Assembly (NCBI RefSeq): GCF_004745525.1
Contig: NZ_RKLY01000002.1
Location: forward strand, 1-64,000
Reading direction: 5' to 3'
DNA: 64,000 nt
From: Companilactobacillus suantsaicola
GTDB taxonomy: Bacteria > Bacillota > Bacilli > Lactobacillales > Lactobacillaceae
In this document: positions 34,543-43,406 of the stretch, piece by piece
Position numbering within the stretch: position 1 is the stretch's first letter
Layout: each line of letters opens with the position of its first letter
Notes under the pieces: model-generated
Told to the model about the DNA's origin: nothing
Seen by the model: only the letters and a program-made list of their open reading frames with translations
Databases searched by the model: none
Position numbers and translations under genes: made by a program

Positions 34543-35190
34543 TTGGTTAAAAATTGTTATTTTGATAAGAATTCACCGGAGATCATTTATCTAACCAAAA
34601 AAGATAAACATCTTGCTAAAGTAATTGACATGATTGGTCCCCTTCAATATCAATTAATTTCTGATTCTTATCATTTTTTAATTCACGAAATTATCGAACA
34701 AATGTTATCAAAAAAAGTCGCTCTTATTTTGGACAAACGATTAACAGAAACTTGCCAAGGAGAAATCACGCCACAAAGTATTGCACAATTAACTAATGAA
34801 CAAATTCATCAACTGGGAATTTCTAAACCCAAAGTAACTTATATAAAAAATTTGACTGTTGCCTTAACTTGTAAAAAACTAGAACTTAAAACTTTAAATA
34901 CTTTGTCAAACAAGCAAGTCATTCAAAAATTGACACAAATAAAAGGAATCGGTAATTGGTCAGCCAAAATGTATCTAATTTTTGCACTTGACCGCCGTGA
35001 TGTTCTTCCTTTCGAAGATGGTGCTTTTTTAGAAAGCTTTCGTTGGGTTTATAAACCAAAAGATAGTTCAGTTAAATCAATTCAGAAAAAATGTCAAAAA
35101 TGGCATCCTTACACTTCAATCGCAGCTAGATTCTTATACAAAGCTCAAGATCTGGGATTGACCAAAACGCCTTTTCATCTATTTAAATAA
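34543..35190 (+). CDS. HhH-GPD DNA glycosylase (AlkA/3-methyladenine type)
   Basis: Base-excision glycosylase for alkylated purines by family. I prefer the TTG at 34543 (215 residues) with GGAAG 8 nt before it; a TTG at 34528 lacks a site. The helix-hairpin-helix LTQIKGIGNWSAKMYLIFAL near residue 135 carries the GIGxWxA core, and the Asp of VLPFEDGAFL fits the catalytic position. Shorter than E. coli AlkA and without its N-terminal domain. A perfect TATAAT lies at 34513-34518. Confidence 0.82.
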   Translation: MVKNCYFDKNSPEIIYLTKKDKHLAKVIDMIGPLQYQLISDSYHFLIHEIIEQMLSKKVALILDKRLTETCQGEITPQSIAQLTNEQIHQLGISKPKVTYIKNLTVALTCKKLELKTLNTLSNKQVIQKLTQIKGIGNWSAKMYLIFALDRRDVLPFEDGAFLESFRWVYKPKDSSVKSIQKKCQKWHPYTSIAARFLYKAQDLGLTKTPFHLFK

Positions 35191-35216
35191 TCCCCTGTTT
35201 CTTTATAAAAAACATT

Positions 35217-35230
35217 TGAAAGCGCTACAT
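35217..35230 (+). promoter_or_regulatory. Candidate cre site (CcpA) before the MFS gene
   Basis: TGAAAGCGCTACAT matches the cre consensus TGWAARCGYTWNCW except for one position. It lies 82 bp before the MFS start codon. Carbon catabolite control is inference. Confidence 0.45.
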
Positions 35231-35311
35231 GTCAGGCGTTGCATTGGACAGTTTTTTTATTTTAGTTTATCCTTAAATCGTTATTAGATTAAACAAAAGA
35301 AGGGGTAATAT

Positions 35312-36700
35312 ATGAATAAGGGTGAAATCAAAAATAGCCTAGCTCGAAAATTGTTCATCATCACCTTACTCTCTGGAACCTTCACTATGTCGATAAGTCA
35401 ATCTTCACTTTCCACGGCTTATCCAACTTTGATGAAATTCTTTGGTGTAACGGCACCGACGATTCAATGGTTAACTACTGGTTTTATGTTGATCATGTGT
35501 ATCATGATGCCGATCAGTCCTTGGTTGCTGAATAATTTTTCCTTTAAAAAAATCTTTTTGAGTGTCGTCTCAATTTTTGCTCTTGGGACCTTGATCATCA
35601 TCTTGGCACCTAATTTTCCAATGGCCATGCTTGGTCGTGGTTTAGAAGCAATTGGTGTCGGCGTTTTGTTTCCATCGTTTCAATCAGTTTTAATGACTAT
35701 CACACCACAAGCAAAACGTGGTACTACCATGGGATATGCCGGATTGGTCATGGGATCAGCCTTGGCATCCGGTCCAATTATTTCAGGTATTGTTTTGAAT
35801 TTTCTTAAATGGCAAGGACTTTTCGTTATCTTCTTGATAATTATGGTCGTCATTTTTATCAGTGCTCTCTTTAATATTAAGGACGTCATGCCACGTCACA
35901 AAGCTAATTTAGATCTTATTTCTACAATATATCTATTCGGTTTGATTGGTTTGTTATACGTTGTTAACCAAGCCGGCAGTACGCACAGCTTATCCACTAA
36001 TTTAATAATTTTATTAGTGATCAGTTTAATTTTGACCGTACTTTTCATTCACCGTCAATTAACTAAAGAAAAGCCCCTACTCGATTTAAAAGTTATGAAG
36101 AATTTCAACTTTGATCTAGCGGTTCTCCTAACTGGTTTTTCTTACATCTCATTAATTGTCGTTACCATCATTTATCCACTTTATTATCAAAACATTCTCC
36201 ACGTTTCTGTTCTAGCTTCCGGTTTAGCCTTAGTCCCACCAGCAATCGTGTTGAGTATTTTGAATCCATTAACTGGTACTTTAGCAGATAAAATTGGCTT
36301 CAAAGCTACTTTGATTTCTGGTATGTCGATGATCGTTGTCGGTTGGTTCTTATTATTTGCTTTACACACCAAACTAGCAATGTTCCCAATGATTCTAATC
36401 GCCATTTTAATTGAAGGTGGTAATGCCTTCGTTATGATGCCCGCAACGACTTTAGGTGGTAATTCTCTATCTGAAGATTTAATTCCTCATGGAACAGCCA
36501 TTATCACGACTGTCAGACAATTACTCGGTTCATTAGGAGTAAGCTTGGCCACATTGATTCTAGTTACAACTAATCAAAAGCACAATTTACCAGCCAATAA
36601 TGGTTTGATTGGTTTCCAAAATGTGTTTGGATTCTTCTTCTTCATGGCTGTTATCGGTTTTGTCTTTGCATTATTAATTAAGAATAAAAAGAAAAATTAA
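35312..36700 (+). CDS. MFS transporter, DHA2 (EmrB/QacA) drug-exporter type
   Basis: 462 residues with about 14 hydrophobic segments. The early SISQSSLSTAYPTLMKFFG segment, LGRGLEAIGVGVLFP (motif C-side region) near 110 and the GTLADKIGF loop near 320 place it among proton-driven multidrug exporters. GAAGGGG lies before the ATG. No regulator is adjacent. Substrates are unknown. A convergent hairpin terminator follows. Confidence 0.85.
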   Translation: MNKGEIKNSLARKLFIITLLSGTFTMSISQSSLSTAYPTLMKFFGVTAPTIQWLTTGFMLIMCIMMPISPWLLNNFSFKKIFLSVVSIFALGTLIIILAPNFPMAMLGRGLEAIGVGVLFPSFQSVLMTITPQAKRGTTMGYAGLVMGSALASGPIISGIVLNFLKWQGLFVIFLIIMVVIFISALFNIKDVMPRHKANLDLISTIYLFGLIGLLYVVNQAGSTHSLSTNLIILLVISLILTVLFIHRQLTKEKPLLDLKVMKNFNFDLAVLLTGFSYISLIVVTIIYPLYYQNILHVSVLASGLALVPPAIVLSILNPLTGTLADKIGFKATLISGMSMIVVGWFLLFALHTKLAMFPMILIAILIEGGNAFVMMPATTLGGNSLSEDLIPHGTAIITTVRQLLGSLGVSLATLILVTTNQKHNLPANNGLIGFQNVFGFFFFMAVIGFVFALLIKNKKKN

Positions 36701-36744
36701 AACAAGAGATATGGCTTTTAGTCAGCTCTTAAACATTAAAGAAC

Positions 36745-36788
36745 AATAACCTTGTGGTAATTGAATTTCAATTAACCACAAGGTTATT
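36745..36788. terminator. Bidirectional terminator between MFS and SAP-domain genes
   Basis: AATAACCTTGTGGTTAATTG-type arms form a long stem of about 20 bp with minor bulges, ending in TTTGTTTTG on the plus strand. Confidence 0.75.
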
Positions 36789-36825
36789 TGTTTTGAGGAC
36801 AACATACATATATACATAACACTTC

Positions 36826-37451
36826 TTATTTCAAATAATTTTTAATTAATTTACTATTTCTAATTATTAAATCATGATTATATACTTTTTCTTGATCAGA
36901 ATCTCTTACTGCTCTCCAGAGAATTGAAGCAACTTTCATAGGATTATTATATTTCTTTGAGAATTTATCGTTTCTGAAATCACGTACAAATTTATTCCAT
37001 TGATAAGTCTGTTCTTCTTTATTTTGGGTTAAATCTACTTTATTTTCTATCACGTGAATTAAATCAGCCACCGTGGCCTTTGTATCTTCATTCTTCTCAA
37101 CTTCTCTCATTTTAATACCCATTGATTTACGAAATGAGAACTTCGGCACGTCATAATAGTCTTCAAAAAATTTTCTAGCCTCTTTATTTAAAGAAAATCC
37201 TGAATTCAATAACTTAGTCTCCAAGGTAATATCTTTTGCTTGTAGTTTCTCATTGGTACTTCTTCTTATCTTTCTTGCAGGTTTAATATTTGATGACGGG
37301 ACTCCATCTAAAAACTGTACAATATAGTTTGTTAATTCAGCCTTTGTTCCATATGTCGGTAATTTGTATTCTCTACAAATTCTTTGTACCAATAAAAACT
37401 AATAAATACATTACTACTCAATTTCGAATCAAACTGTGGCCTACTAGACAT
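36826..37451 (-). pseudogene. SAP-domain protein gene broken by a frameshift
   Basis: A good start (ATG 37451, GGAGG 5 nt upstream) opens MSSRPQFDSKLSSN..FYWYKE, which is how I recall these proteins beginning. The remainder, ICREYKLPTYGTKAEL onward, is in another frame: it is open from 37392 but begins at a TTG with no ribosome binding site. The family usually reads WYK-x-E-L-x-x-ICR, so about 13 bases seem lost near 37380. The rest (about 180 residues, DNA-binding SAP motif then a charged helical region) is intact to the stop at 36826. A sequencing error is possible. The function of intact members is not established. Confidence 0.65.
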
Positions 37452-37582
37452 CATTTCCTCCAATATTTTAAATAATCCCACACTAAAATTTTATTACATC
37501 TAGTCCAAATCGATTACCTGGCTCCTTTTATGCATCAAATGAGTTACAATTATATTTTGAAATAACTATTTAGGAGTACATT

Positions 37583-39328
37583 TTGTTTAAAGAAAAACCT
37601 GCTCGTAAAACTATTCTAATTGCCGCTATTTTTTTTATTTTTCTGTTAATTTGGACCCTCTGGCAATTTCATTTTAATTATATGGTCGCTTCATATGATA
37701 CAATTTTCCATTCCCAAAGAATCTATGAAATTCGTCTAGCCTTTTTAAATCACACATTACCTAGCTGGCTTAATTTCAATACGTTCTTCTTTACTGGTCA
37801 AGCAATCAACGGAATGTATCCCGATTATACCTTATGGCCTTTTGTTTGGATAACTAACTTTTTAACTCCGATCCATCAAATAATTGCGATTCGAGCTTTG
37901 ATTGCTGCAGGAAGTTTTGTTGTGACCTTTTTGTCGCTCAACAAACGTTTCTCCAGTCAAAATGCTGTTTTAGCAGCCAGTATTTTTGCATTATCTGGCT
38001 CAGTTTTAAAAGATTTAACTGGTGAAATGCAGTCAGGAACTGCCATTATCATGATGTTCATTTTCCCAATTTTATTCACTTTAAAAGATATTATTCAGAG
38101 TAAAAATTGGGATTTGAAATTAGTCTTAAAGACTGCTCTTTTGATGACAATTGTCGTTAATTCACATCTTTTGAGTGCCGTTACAATTACGATTGTCGCG
38201 GGTATTTGTCTAATTATTGAAACTATATTGCGTAAAAACTTTTGGTCCTGGATCAATCTTTTGGCAGCTGCTTTTTTGACCATTCTCTTATCACTACCGA
38301 TTATTGAACGCGTGATGGCTATTTCCAAATCTGGGCTATTATCGCCTTTTGGCAAGGGAAATATCATCAGTCTCTCATTGTGGGAACTGGTTAAAAAACC
38401 GGACTGGGATGCTAAAGCGACGATTTCTGGGGCAACAATCGTCTTCTTGGTAATTGCTCTGGCCGGTCTGCGCAAATCCAATCTGAAACGACTTCTACCT
38501 TGGTTAGTCGTGGAACTTATTTTAGTCATCTTGTCATCAAATATTTTCCCTTGGAAATTATTCAACTCACTTCCAATCATTAACAACTTTCAATATGCCA
38601 ATTGGCGTTTTGGAATTTTCCTTGGTGTCATCCCGATTTTGTTAATCTTACTAGCTTATGAGAAAAGACTGGCGACAATCATTCTAATGTTCTTAACCCT
38701 AGTCAGCTACCCGATGGCAATTTACACTGCCAATCACAATCAACATTTCAAGGCTGACAATGCGGTAGTGGTAACGCAATTCACCCAAAAACAAATTCCC
38801 CAGAATAAAACTGTTAAACTAACTTCGACTGGTATCAACAGTGATAAGATTATGCGCTCGTTGCTACCTGATTACACGCCTGACACAACCCCACTGCAAA
38901 AAGATAGCGATGGAATGTTTCTCGATGGCTCAATTATTTATCCACTAGCCAATCACCTGGGACAGACTCCGCAAAAGGATTTCATTTTGACACCTAAGAG
39001 CACTATTAAAAGTGTCACCTGGAGCGGTCAAAACATCCCCAAAGGTAATATTACTTTACCAAGTTATGGCTATAAATCATTACAATACCGCATAACTTTG
39101 AACGGCCAACCAATTGCTTGGCATTTGAGTGATCATGGTTTAATAACCATCAACATTCCGAAAAACCTTCAAAAAATGGACGTCAAGATTAAGTGGCTAA
39201 CACCAAAAGTTTATCCAGTGTTGTTGATTTTCTCATCGCTTCTGTATCTATTGTTACTTGGATACTTGATTAGATTGTATCCGCGCTTCATTGGAAACGC
39301 TTTTTCAAAAATAAAAGCAGTGTTATAA
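37583..39328 (+). CDS. Polytopic membrane protein of the PTPS-related / YfhO-like group
   Basis: 581 residues with about 11 membrane segments and an extracellular C-terminal part (about 390-550) before a last membrane segment near 555. The loop YDTIFHSQRIYEIRLAFLNH, followed by FFFTGQAINGMYPDYTLWP, is the hallmark of the membrane domain related to 6-pyruvoyl-tetrahydropterin synthase and of GT-C-like glycosyltransferases. TTG start with AGGAG 6 nt upstream. A role in decorating surface polymers with sugars is plausible by family, but not shown. Confidence 0.78.
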   Translation: MFKEKPARKTILIAAIFFIFLLIWTLWQFHFNYMVASYDTIFHSQRIYEIRLAFLNHTLPSWLNFNTFFFTGQAINGMYPDYTLWPFVWITNFLTPIHQIIAIRALIAAGSFVVTFLSLNKRFSSQNAVLAASIFALSGSVLKDLTGEMQSGTAIIMMFIFPILFTLKDIIQSKNWDLKLVLKTALLMTIVVNSHLLSAVTITIVAGICLIIETILRKNFWSWINLLAAAFLTILLSLPIIERVMAISKSGLLSPFGKGNIISLSLWELVKKPDWDAKATISGATIVFLVIALAGLRKSNLKRLLPWLVVELILVILSSNIFPWKLFNSLPIINNFQYANWRFGIFLGVIPILLILLAYEKRLATIILMFLTLVSYPMAIYTANHNQHFKADNAVVVTQFTQKQIPQNKTVKLTSTGINSDKIMRSLLPDYTPDTTPLQKDSDGMFLDGSIIYPLANHLGQTPQKDFILTPKSTIKSVTWSGQNIPKGNITLPSYGYKSLQYRITLNGQPIAWHLSDHGLITINIPKNLQKMDVKIKWLTPKVYPVLLIFSSLLYLLLLGYLIRLYPRFIGNAFSKIKAVL

Positions 39329-39491
39329 TATTATTAGGATTTAAATGGATGCGTGAATTATTCCTAGACTTTTTCCTACCAGAATAGACACACAGTTACC
39401 AAAGAGCTATAAGCAAAAGGCTACCTAAAAATTCTACATACACGATAATGTCCTAGTTTATTCATATTAAACGAAAAGGAAGTGTCGTCTG

Positions 39492-39689
39492 ATGTTCTAT
39501 TCATATTTGAAATTAGGTCCTAGAGATGGATTCATGTTGATTGCCGCTTTTATTATGTTGATTTTAACATTAATCTTTAAATGGTCAGTATGGGAATTTA
39601 CATTTTCTATTGTCGCAATCATAATCGCCTTCTTAGCAGGAAGAATGAAACCAGACAAGAAGAACGTGCTTGCCTTCTTGAAAAGATAA
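39492..39689 (+). CDS. Small two-helix membrane protein
   Basis: 65 residues, two hydrophobic segments (about 14-30 and 33-50) and a basic C-terminus. GGAAGTG lies before the ATG and a good terminator follows, so it is probably real. I do not recognise the family. Conserved-looking features are few; function unknown. Confidence 0.65.
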   Translation: MFYSYLKLGPRDGFMLIAAFIMLILTLIFKWSVWEFTFSIVAIIIAFLAGRMKPDKKNVLAFLKR

Positions 39690-39701
39690 AAATAAACTAA
39701 T

Positions 39702-39747
39702 AAAAAAGAAGCTGTACTAATGAATTTCATTAGTATAGCTTCTTTTT
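39702..39747 (+). terminator. Intrinsic terminator after the small membrane protein gene
   Basis: AAAAAGAAGCT..ACTAATGAA pairs with TTCATTAGT..AGCTTCTTTTT, ending in five T. Confidence 0.85.
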
Positions 39748-39757
39748 GTTGGCGTAG

Positions 39758-39927
39758 TATGCCGTCCTCCATAGCAAAGCCGATTTTAGCTGGAACGATG
39801 TGGGCACAACTTTGAGCTTTTGCAAATTACGCAAAATCTCAAAGCTTGGCCTTATTCTAAGCGCTAAAGCGCTAAGAATAATTTCACATCTGAGCCAAAT
39901 CGGCTTTGCTATTCCGGACTGAATTTC
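39758..39927 (+). repeat. Structured repeat copy B
   Basis: Outer pair GTCC/GGAC; arms ATAGCAAAGCCGATTT with its complement; inner stem GATGTG (39797-39802)/CACATC (39885-39890); hairpin P2 CTTTGAG..GCAAAA; hairpin P3 TTATTCT..AGAATAA around GCTAAAGC. The other copies keep the pairing with different bases. Confidence 0.85.
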
Positions 39928-40051
39928 ACACTTATTTGTTATTTGCTTTCCATTTGTTTAAAAATAGAAATTCTATTCTAGTTTGGAATTTGGTATTTTG
40001 ATAACTATAATTGCGCCTCCCTTATTAAAATAGAGATAATAATGAAAAAAA

Positions 40052-40100
40052 GAGAATCTTACTTTTTACAGCAATTTACTGCAATTCTAGTAAGATCCTC
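40052..40100. repeat. Core hairpin of element 1
   Basis: GAG..ATCTTACT pairs with AGTAAGAT..CTC, preceded by AAAAAA. The homologous hairpin in element 2 (51353-51401) has a different stem sequence but the same place and flanks. It may be a terminator. Confidence 0.55.
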
Positions 40101-40240
40101 AATTATCTTTTTATTAAATTACTTCAATTAAACTATAGAAACACAATAGCGTATCCAGACTATAAAACAACTGATCATTAATCACGAATAGAACTTATAT
40201 CCCATTCAGAATTCATTGAAATAACCCCTAGATCTGCATT

Positions 40241-40406
40241 CTAGTCTGGAGCAACAGCTCTGGGAAATGCTCAGCCGTCAAATTCTAGTTAGCGATTTAT
40301 CGCTTACTAGAAGGCCGAGCTTGGAAATGCCGCGCACTTTGCGGTAGTTTCAAGTCGTGCCGACAGCGTTCCAGCGTTTCCCAGAGCTGTTGCGGAAGAC
40401 GGCAGT
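40241..40406 (-). repeat. Structured repeat copy C
   Basis: Read on the minus strand: outer GTCT/AGAC; arms GCAACAGCTCTGGGAAA with its complement; inner stem GCTGTC/GACGGC; P2 CTTGAAACTACCGC..GCGG; P3 TTCTAGT/ACTAGAA. It lies directly downstream of whiA, which has no other visible terminator. Confidence 0.85.
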
Positions 40407-40423
40407 TACCCACCACAACCAAA

Positions 40424-41359
40424 TTAAACTTTTGCTGTCTCAGCTAACTCGTTTAATTTCCGTAAACGGTGATTGATTCCTGACTTGGAAATTGGGCCGC
40501 TTGGTACCATCTCGCCTAATTCCTTTAAAGAAACCTCGGGATTTTCCAAACGCAATACCGCAATTTCTCGTAATTTATCTGGTAAGGAATCTAAGCCTAC
40601 CGTTGCCTGCAAATGCTTAATATTTTCGATTTGGCGTTCAGCGGCAGCTACCGTCTTGTTAATATTAGCATTTTCACAATTGACTAAGCGGTTAACTGAA
40701 TTTCTCATGTCACGCACAATCCGAATGTCCTCAAACTTCAACATTGAATTCGTCGCTCCAATCAATTGTAAGAAATCAGCAATTTTTTCCGCTTCCTTCA
40801 AATAAACGATGTATCCATTACGGCGCTTCGTCGTCCGAGCGTTCAAATGGAAATAGTTCATCATTTGAGCGATTCCTTCATTGTGATCTTCATAGAGTGA
40901 ATAAATCTCTAAATGATATCTAGAGGTCTCGGGATTATTGACACTACCAGTAGCTAAAAAGGCCCCACGAAGATATGAACGCATCCGTTGATCTTCGTTT
41001 AGAACTTCTTCAGGTACATCGGTGTTGATCGACAAACCGGATTCATCTAAAATATCTAAATCTGTCAGTACCCGATTCGTGTCATACTTCAAACGAACTA
41101 GATATTGATTATTTTTCTTCAATTTCATCTTTTTTCGCACAAGTAGTTCTGATTCAATTCCATACTTTTGCTTAATCAAAGAAAAAATTCTTCTTGCAAT
41201 AGCAGCGTTCTCAGTCTGTGCAGTTAAGACGAAATGATGATTTTGTAAACTTAATGAGCCATTCATTCTTAATAACGCTGACAATTCTACTCGAGCGTGT
41301 TCGGGATGGACGACTAATTTTGTGAGCTCTTGTTTGACCTCACTTGCATATGAAACCAC
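40424..41359 (-). CDS. whiA: WhiA-family DNA-binding protein
   Basis: Conserved Gram-positive protein affecting cell division and chromosome segregation; binds DNA in several species. 311 residues: N-terminal LAGLIDADG-like domain and C-terminal helix-turn-helix (about 250-305, [26 protein letters not shown]). GTG start sharing one base with the yvcK stop (TAGTG). Last gene of rapZ-yvcK-whiA. Confidence 0.96.
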   Translation of the reverse strand: MVSYASEVKQELTKLVVHPEHARVELSALLRMNGSLSLQNHHFVLTAQTENAAIARRIFSLIKQKYGIESELLVRKKMKLKKNNQYLVRLKYDTNRVLTDLDILDESGLSINTDVPEEVLNEDQRMRSYLRGAFLATGSVNNPETSRYHLEIYSLYEDHNEGIAQMMNYFHLNARTTKRRNGYIVYLKEAEKIADFLQLIGATNSMLKFEDIRIVRDMRNSVNRLVNCENANINKTVAAAERQIENIKHLQATVGLDSLPDKLREIAVLRLENPEVSLKELGEMVPSGPISKSGINHRLRKLNELAETAKV

Positions 41360-42393
41360 TAACGTCTCACCTCATTTTTTCTATTACCAGATTGCAGCGA
41401 CAAATTAATAATTTCGCGTGCAACCTTTTTACCATCATGGAATGCACCTTTGTCGTGGAGCGACAAGAAGTCATCTTGAATGACCTTGCATCCCATCTTA
41501 CGAAGACCAGCAAAATCAGTCTCGACTTGATTTACGTACTCATCATATTTTTTATGATCCATGTAACCATCAGGAATAGCTCTCGTATTGACCAAAACAG
41601 TATCAATAAAATTGCCACCTAAATGACGATTCAATACTCGTACGTGATCGGCATCAGTGAAGCCTTCAGTTTCACCAATTTGGGTCATAATATTACAAAT
41701 ATAAACCACTTCCGCAGAAGTTTGTTTAACAGCTTCACCAATATCCTTGATCATCAAGTTTGGCAAAATACTAGTAAATAAACTACCAGGACCTAGAACA
41801 ACTACATCAGCTTGCATGATTGACGCAATGACTGAAATAACTGACTTAGGCTCTTTTTCAGGATTATCTGAATCAGTTACCCAGACTCGTTTGACATGTT
41901 TACCTGAGTGAGTAATTTCATGCTCACCAGCAAGTTTTGTGCCATCAGTAAATTCCGCATGCAAAGTTAATTTCGTATTGCTGGCAGGAAAAACGTGACC
42001 GTCAACTTTCATCATCTTGGATAATTCTTGAACAGCGTCAAAGATGTTAGGTGACATTTCTGTCAATGCGGCGATAATCAAATTACCGATCGCATGCCCT
42101 GAAAAGAAATCATCATTACTCTTGAAACGATATTGGAAAACGTCCATATCAACTTTGGGTAAATCAGATAGTGATGCCAAAACATTTCGAATATCCCCAG
42201 GAGGGACAACGTTAATGTAATCACGAATAATACCTGACGATCCCCCATCATCAGCTACTGTCACGATTGCAGTAATATTAGCATCCATATTTCTCAAACT
42301 ATTTAATACAACTGGTAAACCAGTACCCCCACCTATAACTACAACTTTGGGACGACGCCCTTTAACAACACGAACTATCCTATTTGCGGCCAT
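41359..42393 (-). CDS. yvcK: YvcK/GlmR-type regulator (gluconeogenesis factor family)
   Basis: CofD-like UDP-sugar-binding protein that adjusts carbon flow toward the cell envelope in B. subtilis. 344 residues. [10 protein letters not shown] near residue 22 and [10 protein letters not shown] near 47 form the nucleotide-sugar site; [10 protein letters not shown] lies near 200. Starts inside the end of rapZ (14-bp overlap). Middle gene of the conserved triplet. Confidence 0.95.
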   Translation of the reverse strand: MAANRIVRVVKGRRPKVVVIGGGTGLPVVLNSLRNMDANITAIVTVADDGGSSGIIRDYINVVPPGDIRNVLASLSDLPKVDMDVFQYRFKSNDDFFSGHAIGNLIIAALTEMSPNIFDAVQELSKMMKVDGHVFPASNTKLTLHAEFTDGTKLAGEHEITHSGKHVKRVWVTDSDNPEKEPKSVISVIASIMQADVVVLGPGSLFTSILPNLMIKDIGEAVKQTSAEVVYICNIMTQIGETEGFTDADHVRVLNRHLGGNFIDTVLVNTRAIPDGYMDHKKYDEYVNQVETDFAGLRKMGCKVIQDDFLSLHDKGAFHDGKKVAREIINLSLQSGNRKNEVRR

Positions 42394-43294
42394 CTTCGAT
42401 TACCTTCTTTTGAGATTTTTCCATGTCACGATGAGTTATATCAACGTAGTACTTCTTCTTTAAGTCAGTACCTAAACGTTGAGCAATTGCGACTGAGCGG
42501 TGTTGCCCACCAGTACAACCGATTGCTATCGTTAAACTAGTTTTACCTTCTTTTTCATAACCCGGGACGATATCCTTTAATAATCCATAAAATTTATCAT
42601 AGAAATTCTTTGTTTCTGGATCATCCATCACATAATCGTAAACAGGTTTATCCATCCCTGTTTGGGTCTTTAATTCTTTAATATAAAACGGATTCTTCAA
42701 AAATCTGACATCCATTACAATATCAGCATCAATTGGCAAACCATATTTGAAACCAAATGACATTACTTCAATATGGAATGTTGGCATTCCCGTTGATTCT
42801 TGGAAATGATTAAAGATTTCTTCACGCAATTGTCTAGGAGTCAAGTCAGTCGTATCAATTTCAACTGAAGCCCGACCCTTAATTTCGGAAAGCAATTCTC
42901 TTTCTTTTTCAATCCCGTCAAGTAAACGTCCTTCCATTGCCAAAGGATGACTGCGACGAGTTTCTTTATAACGAGATACTAATTCTTCGTCAGATGCATT
43001 CAAGAAGAGAATCTTCATATCGACTTTTTGATGCTTCTCTTGTTCATCTTCATCAACTTGAGACAACATTGAAAAGATCTCATCATAGAACGCACGTGAT
43101 CTAATGTCGACAACCAAAGCTACTTTCTTGATTGTTCCAGATTCATGAACTAATTCCCAGAACTTAGGTAACAAGTTAGGTGGCATGTTATCAATACAAA
43201 AATAACCTAGATCTTCAAAAGATTGCATGGCAACAGTTTTACCCGCACCACTCATACCGGTTACTATAACTAATTTAAGTGTATCTTTTGTCAT
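42380..43294 (-). CDS. rapZ: RNase adapter protein RapZ / nucleotide-binding YvcJ
   Basis: P-loop protein that binds nucleotides and, in E. coli, guides GlmZ sRNA decay; the Firmicute role is less clear. Start at ATG 43294 (304 residues) with GAGGTG just upstream; earlier codons in frame lack a site. Walker A GMSGAGKT at about 12-19; the C-terminal half carries FGFKYG and [11 protein letters not shown]. First gene of rapZ-yvcK-whiA, with its own promoter. Confidence 0.94.
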   Translation of the reverse strand: MTKDTLKLVIVTGMSGAGKTVAMQSFEDLGYFCIDNMPPNLLPKFWELVHESGTIKKVALVVDIRSRAFYDEIFSMLSQVDEDEQEKHQKVDMKILFLNASDEELVSRYKETRRSHPLAMEGRLLDGIEKERELLSEIKGRASVEIDTTDLTPRQLREEIFNHFQESTGMPTFHIEVMSFGFKYGLPIDADIVMDVRFLKNPFYIKELKTQTGMDKPVYDYVMDDPETKNFYDKFYGLLKDIVPGYEKEGKTSLTIAIGCTGGQHRSVAIAQRLGTDLKKKYYVDITHRDMEKSQKKVIEDGRK

Positions 43295-43316
43295 TTTGCA
43301 CCTCACATTCCATATA

Positions 43317-43345
43317 AGCATACCATAACAAGCCGGGCGTGTCAG
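43317..43345 (-). promoter_or_regulatory. Promoter of rapZ-yvcK-whiA
   Basis: Minus strand: CTGACA (43340-43345), 17 nt, TATGCT (43317-43322), placed just after the uvrA terminator and 22 nt before rapZ. Confidence 0.65.
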
Positions 43346-43353
43346 TTTTTAAA

Positions 43354-43395
43354 AATAAAAAAGCTGCTAAATCTTTTAAAACGATTTAACAACTT
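43354..43395 (-). terminator. Intrinsic terminator after uvrA
   Basis: Minus strand: AAGTTGTTAAATC / GATTTAGCAGCTT stem and TTTTTT tract. It separates uvrBA from rapZ. Confidence 0.85.
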
Positions 43396-43406
43396 TTATA
43401 AAAATT

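Larger units (their letters stand above)
39758..40406. mobile_element. Composite non-coding element 1 (inverted structured repeats around an AT-rich core)
   Basis: About 650 bp between convergent genes. Left end is structured repeat copy B, right end is copy C inverted, with about 310 bp of AT-rich core. Both ends start from TGCCGTC(C/T)TCC, forming terminal inverted repeats. The core has a hairpin (about 40052-40100) and a GTATCCAGACTATAAA segment also present in element 2. No ORF of substance is inside. It resembles a MITE or a non-autonomous element, but no transposase is linked and mobility is inferred. Confidence 0.6.

Noticed and set aside
38095-38586. 163-residue minus-strand ORF
   Set aside because: Antisense to the PTPS-related membrane gene; composition reflects the coding strand, no start signal.
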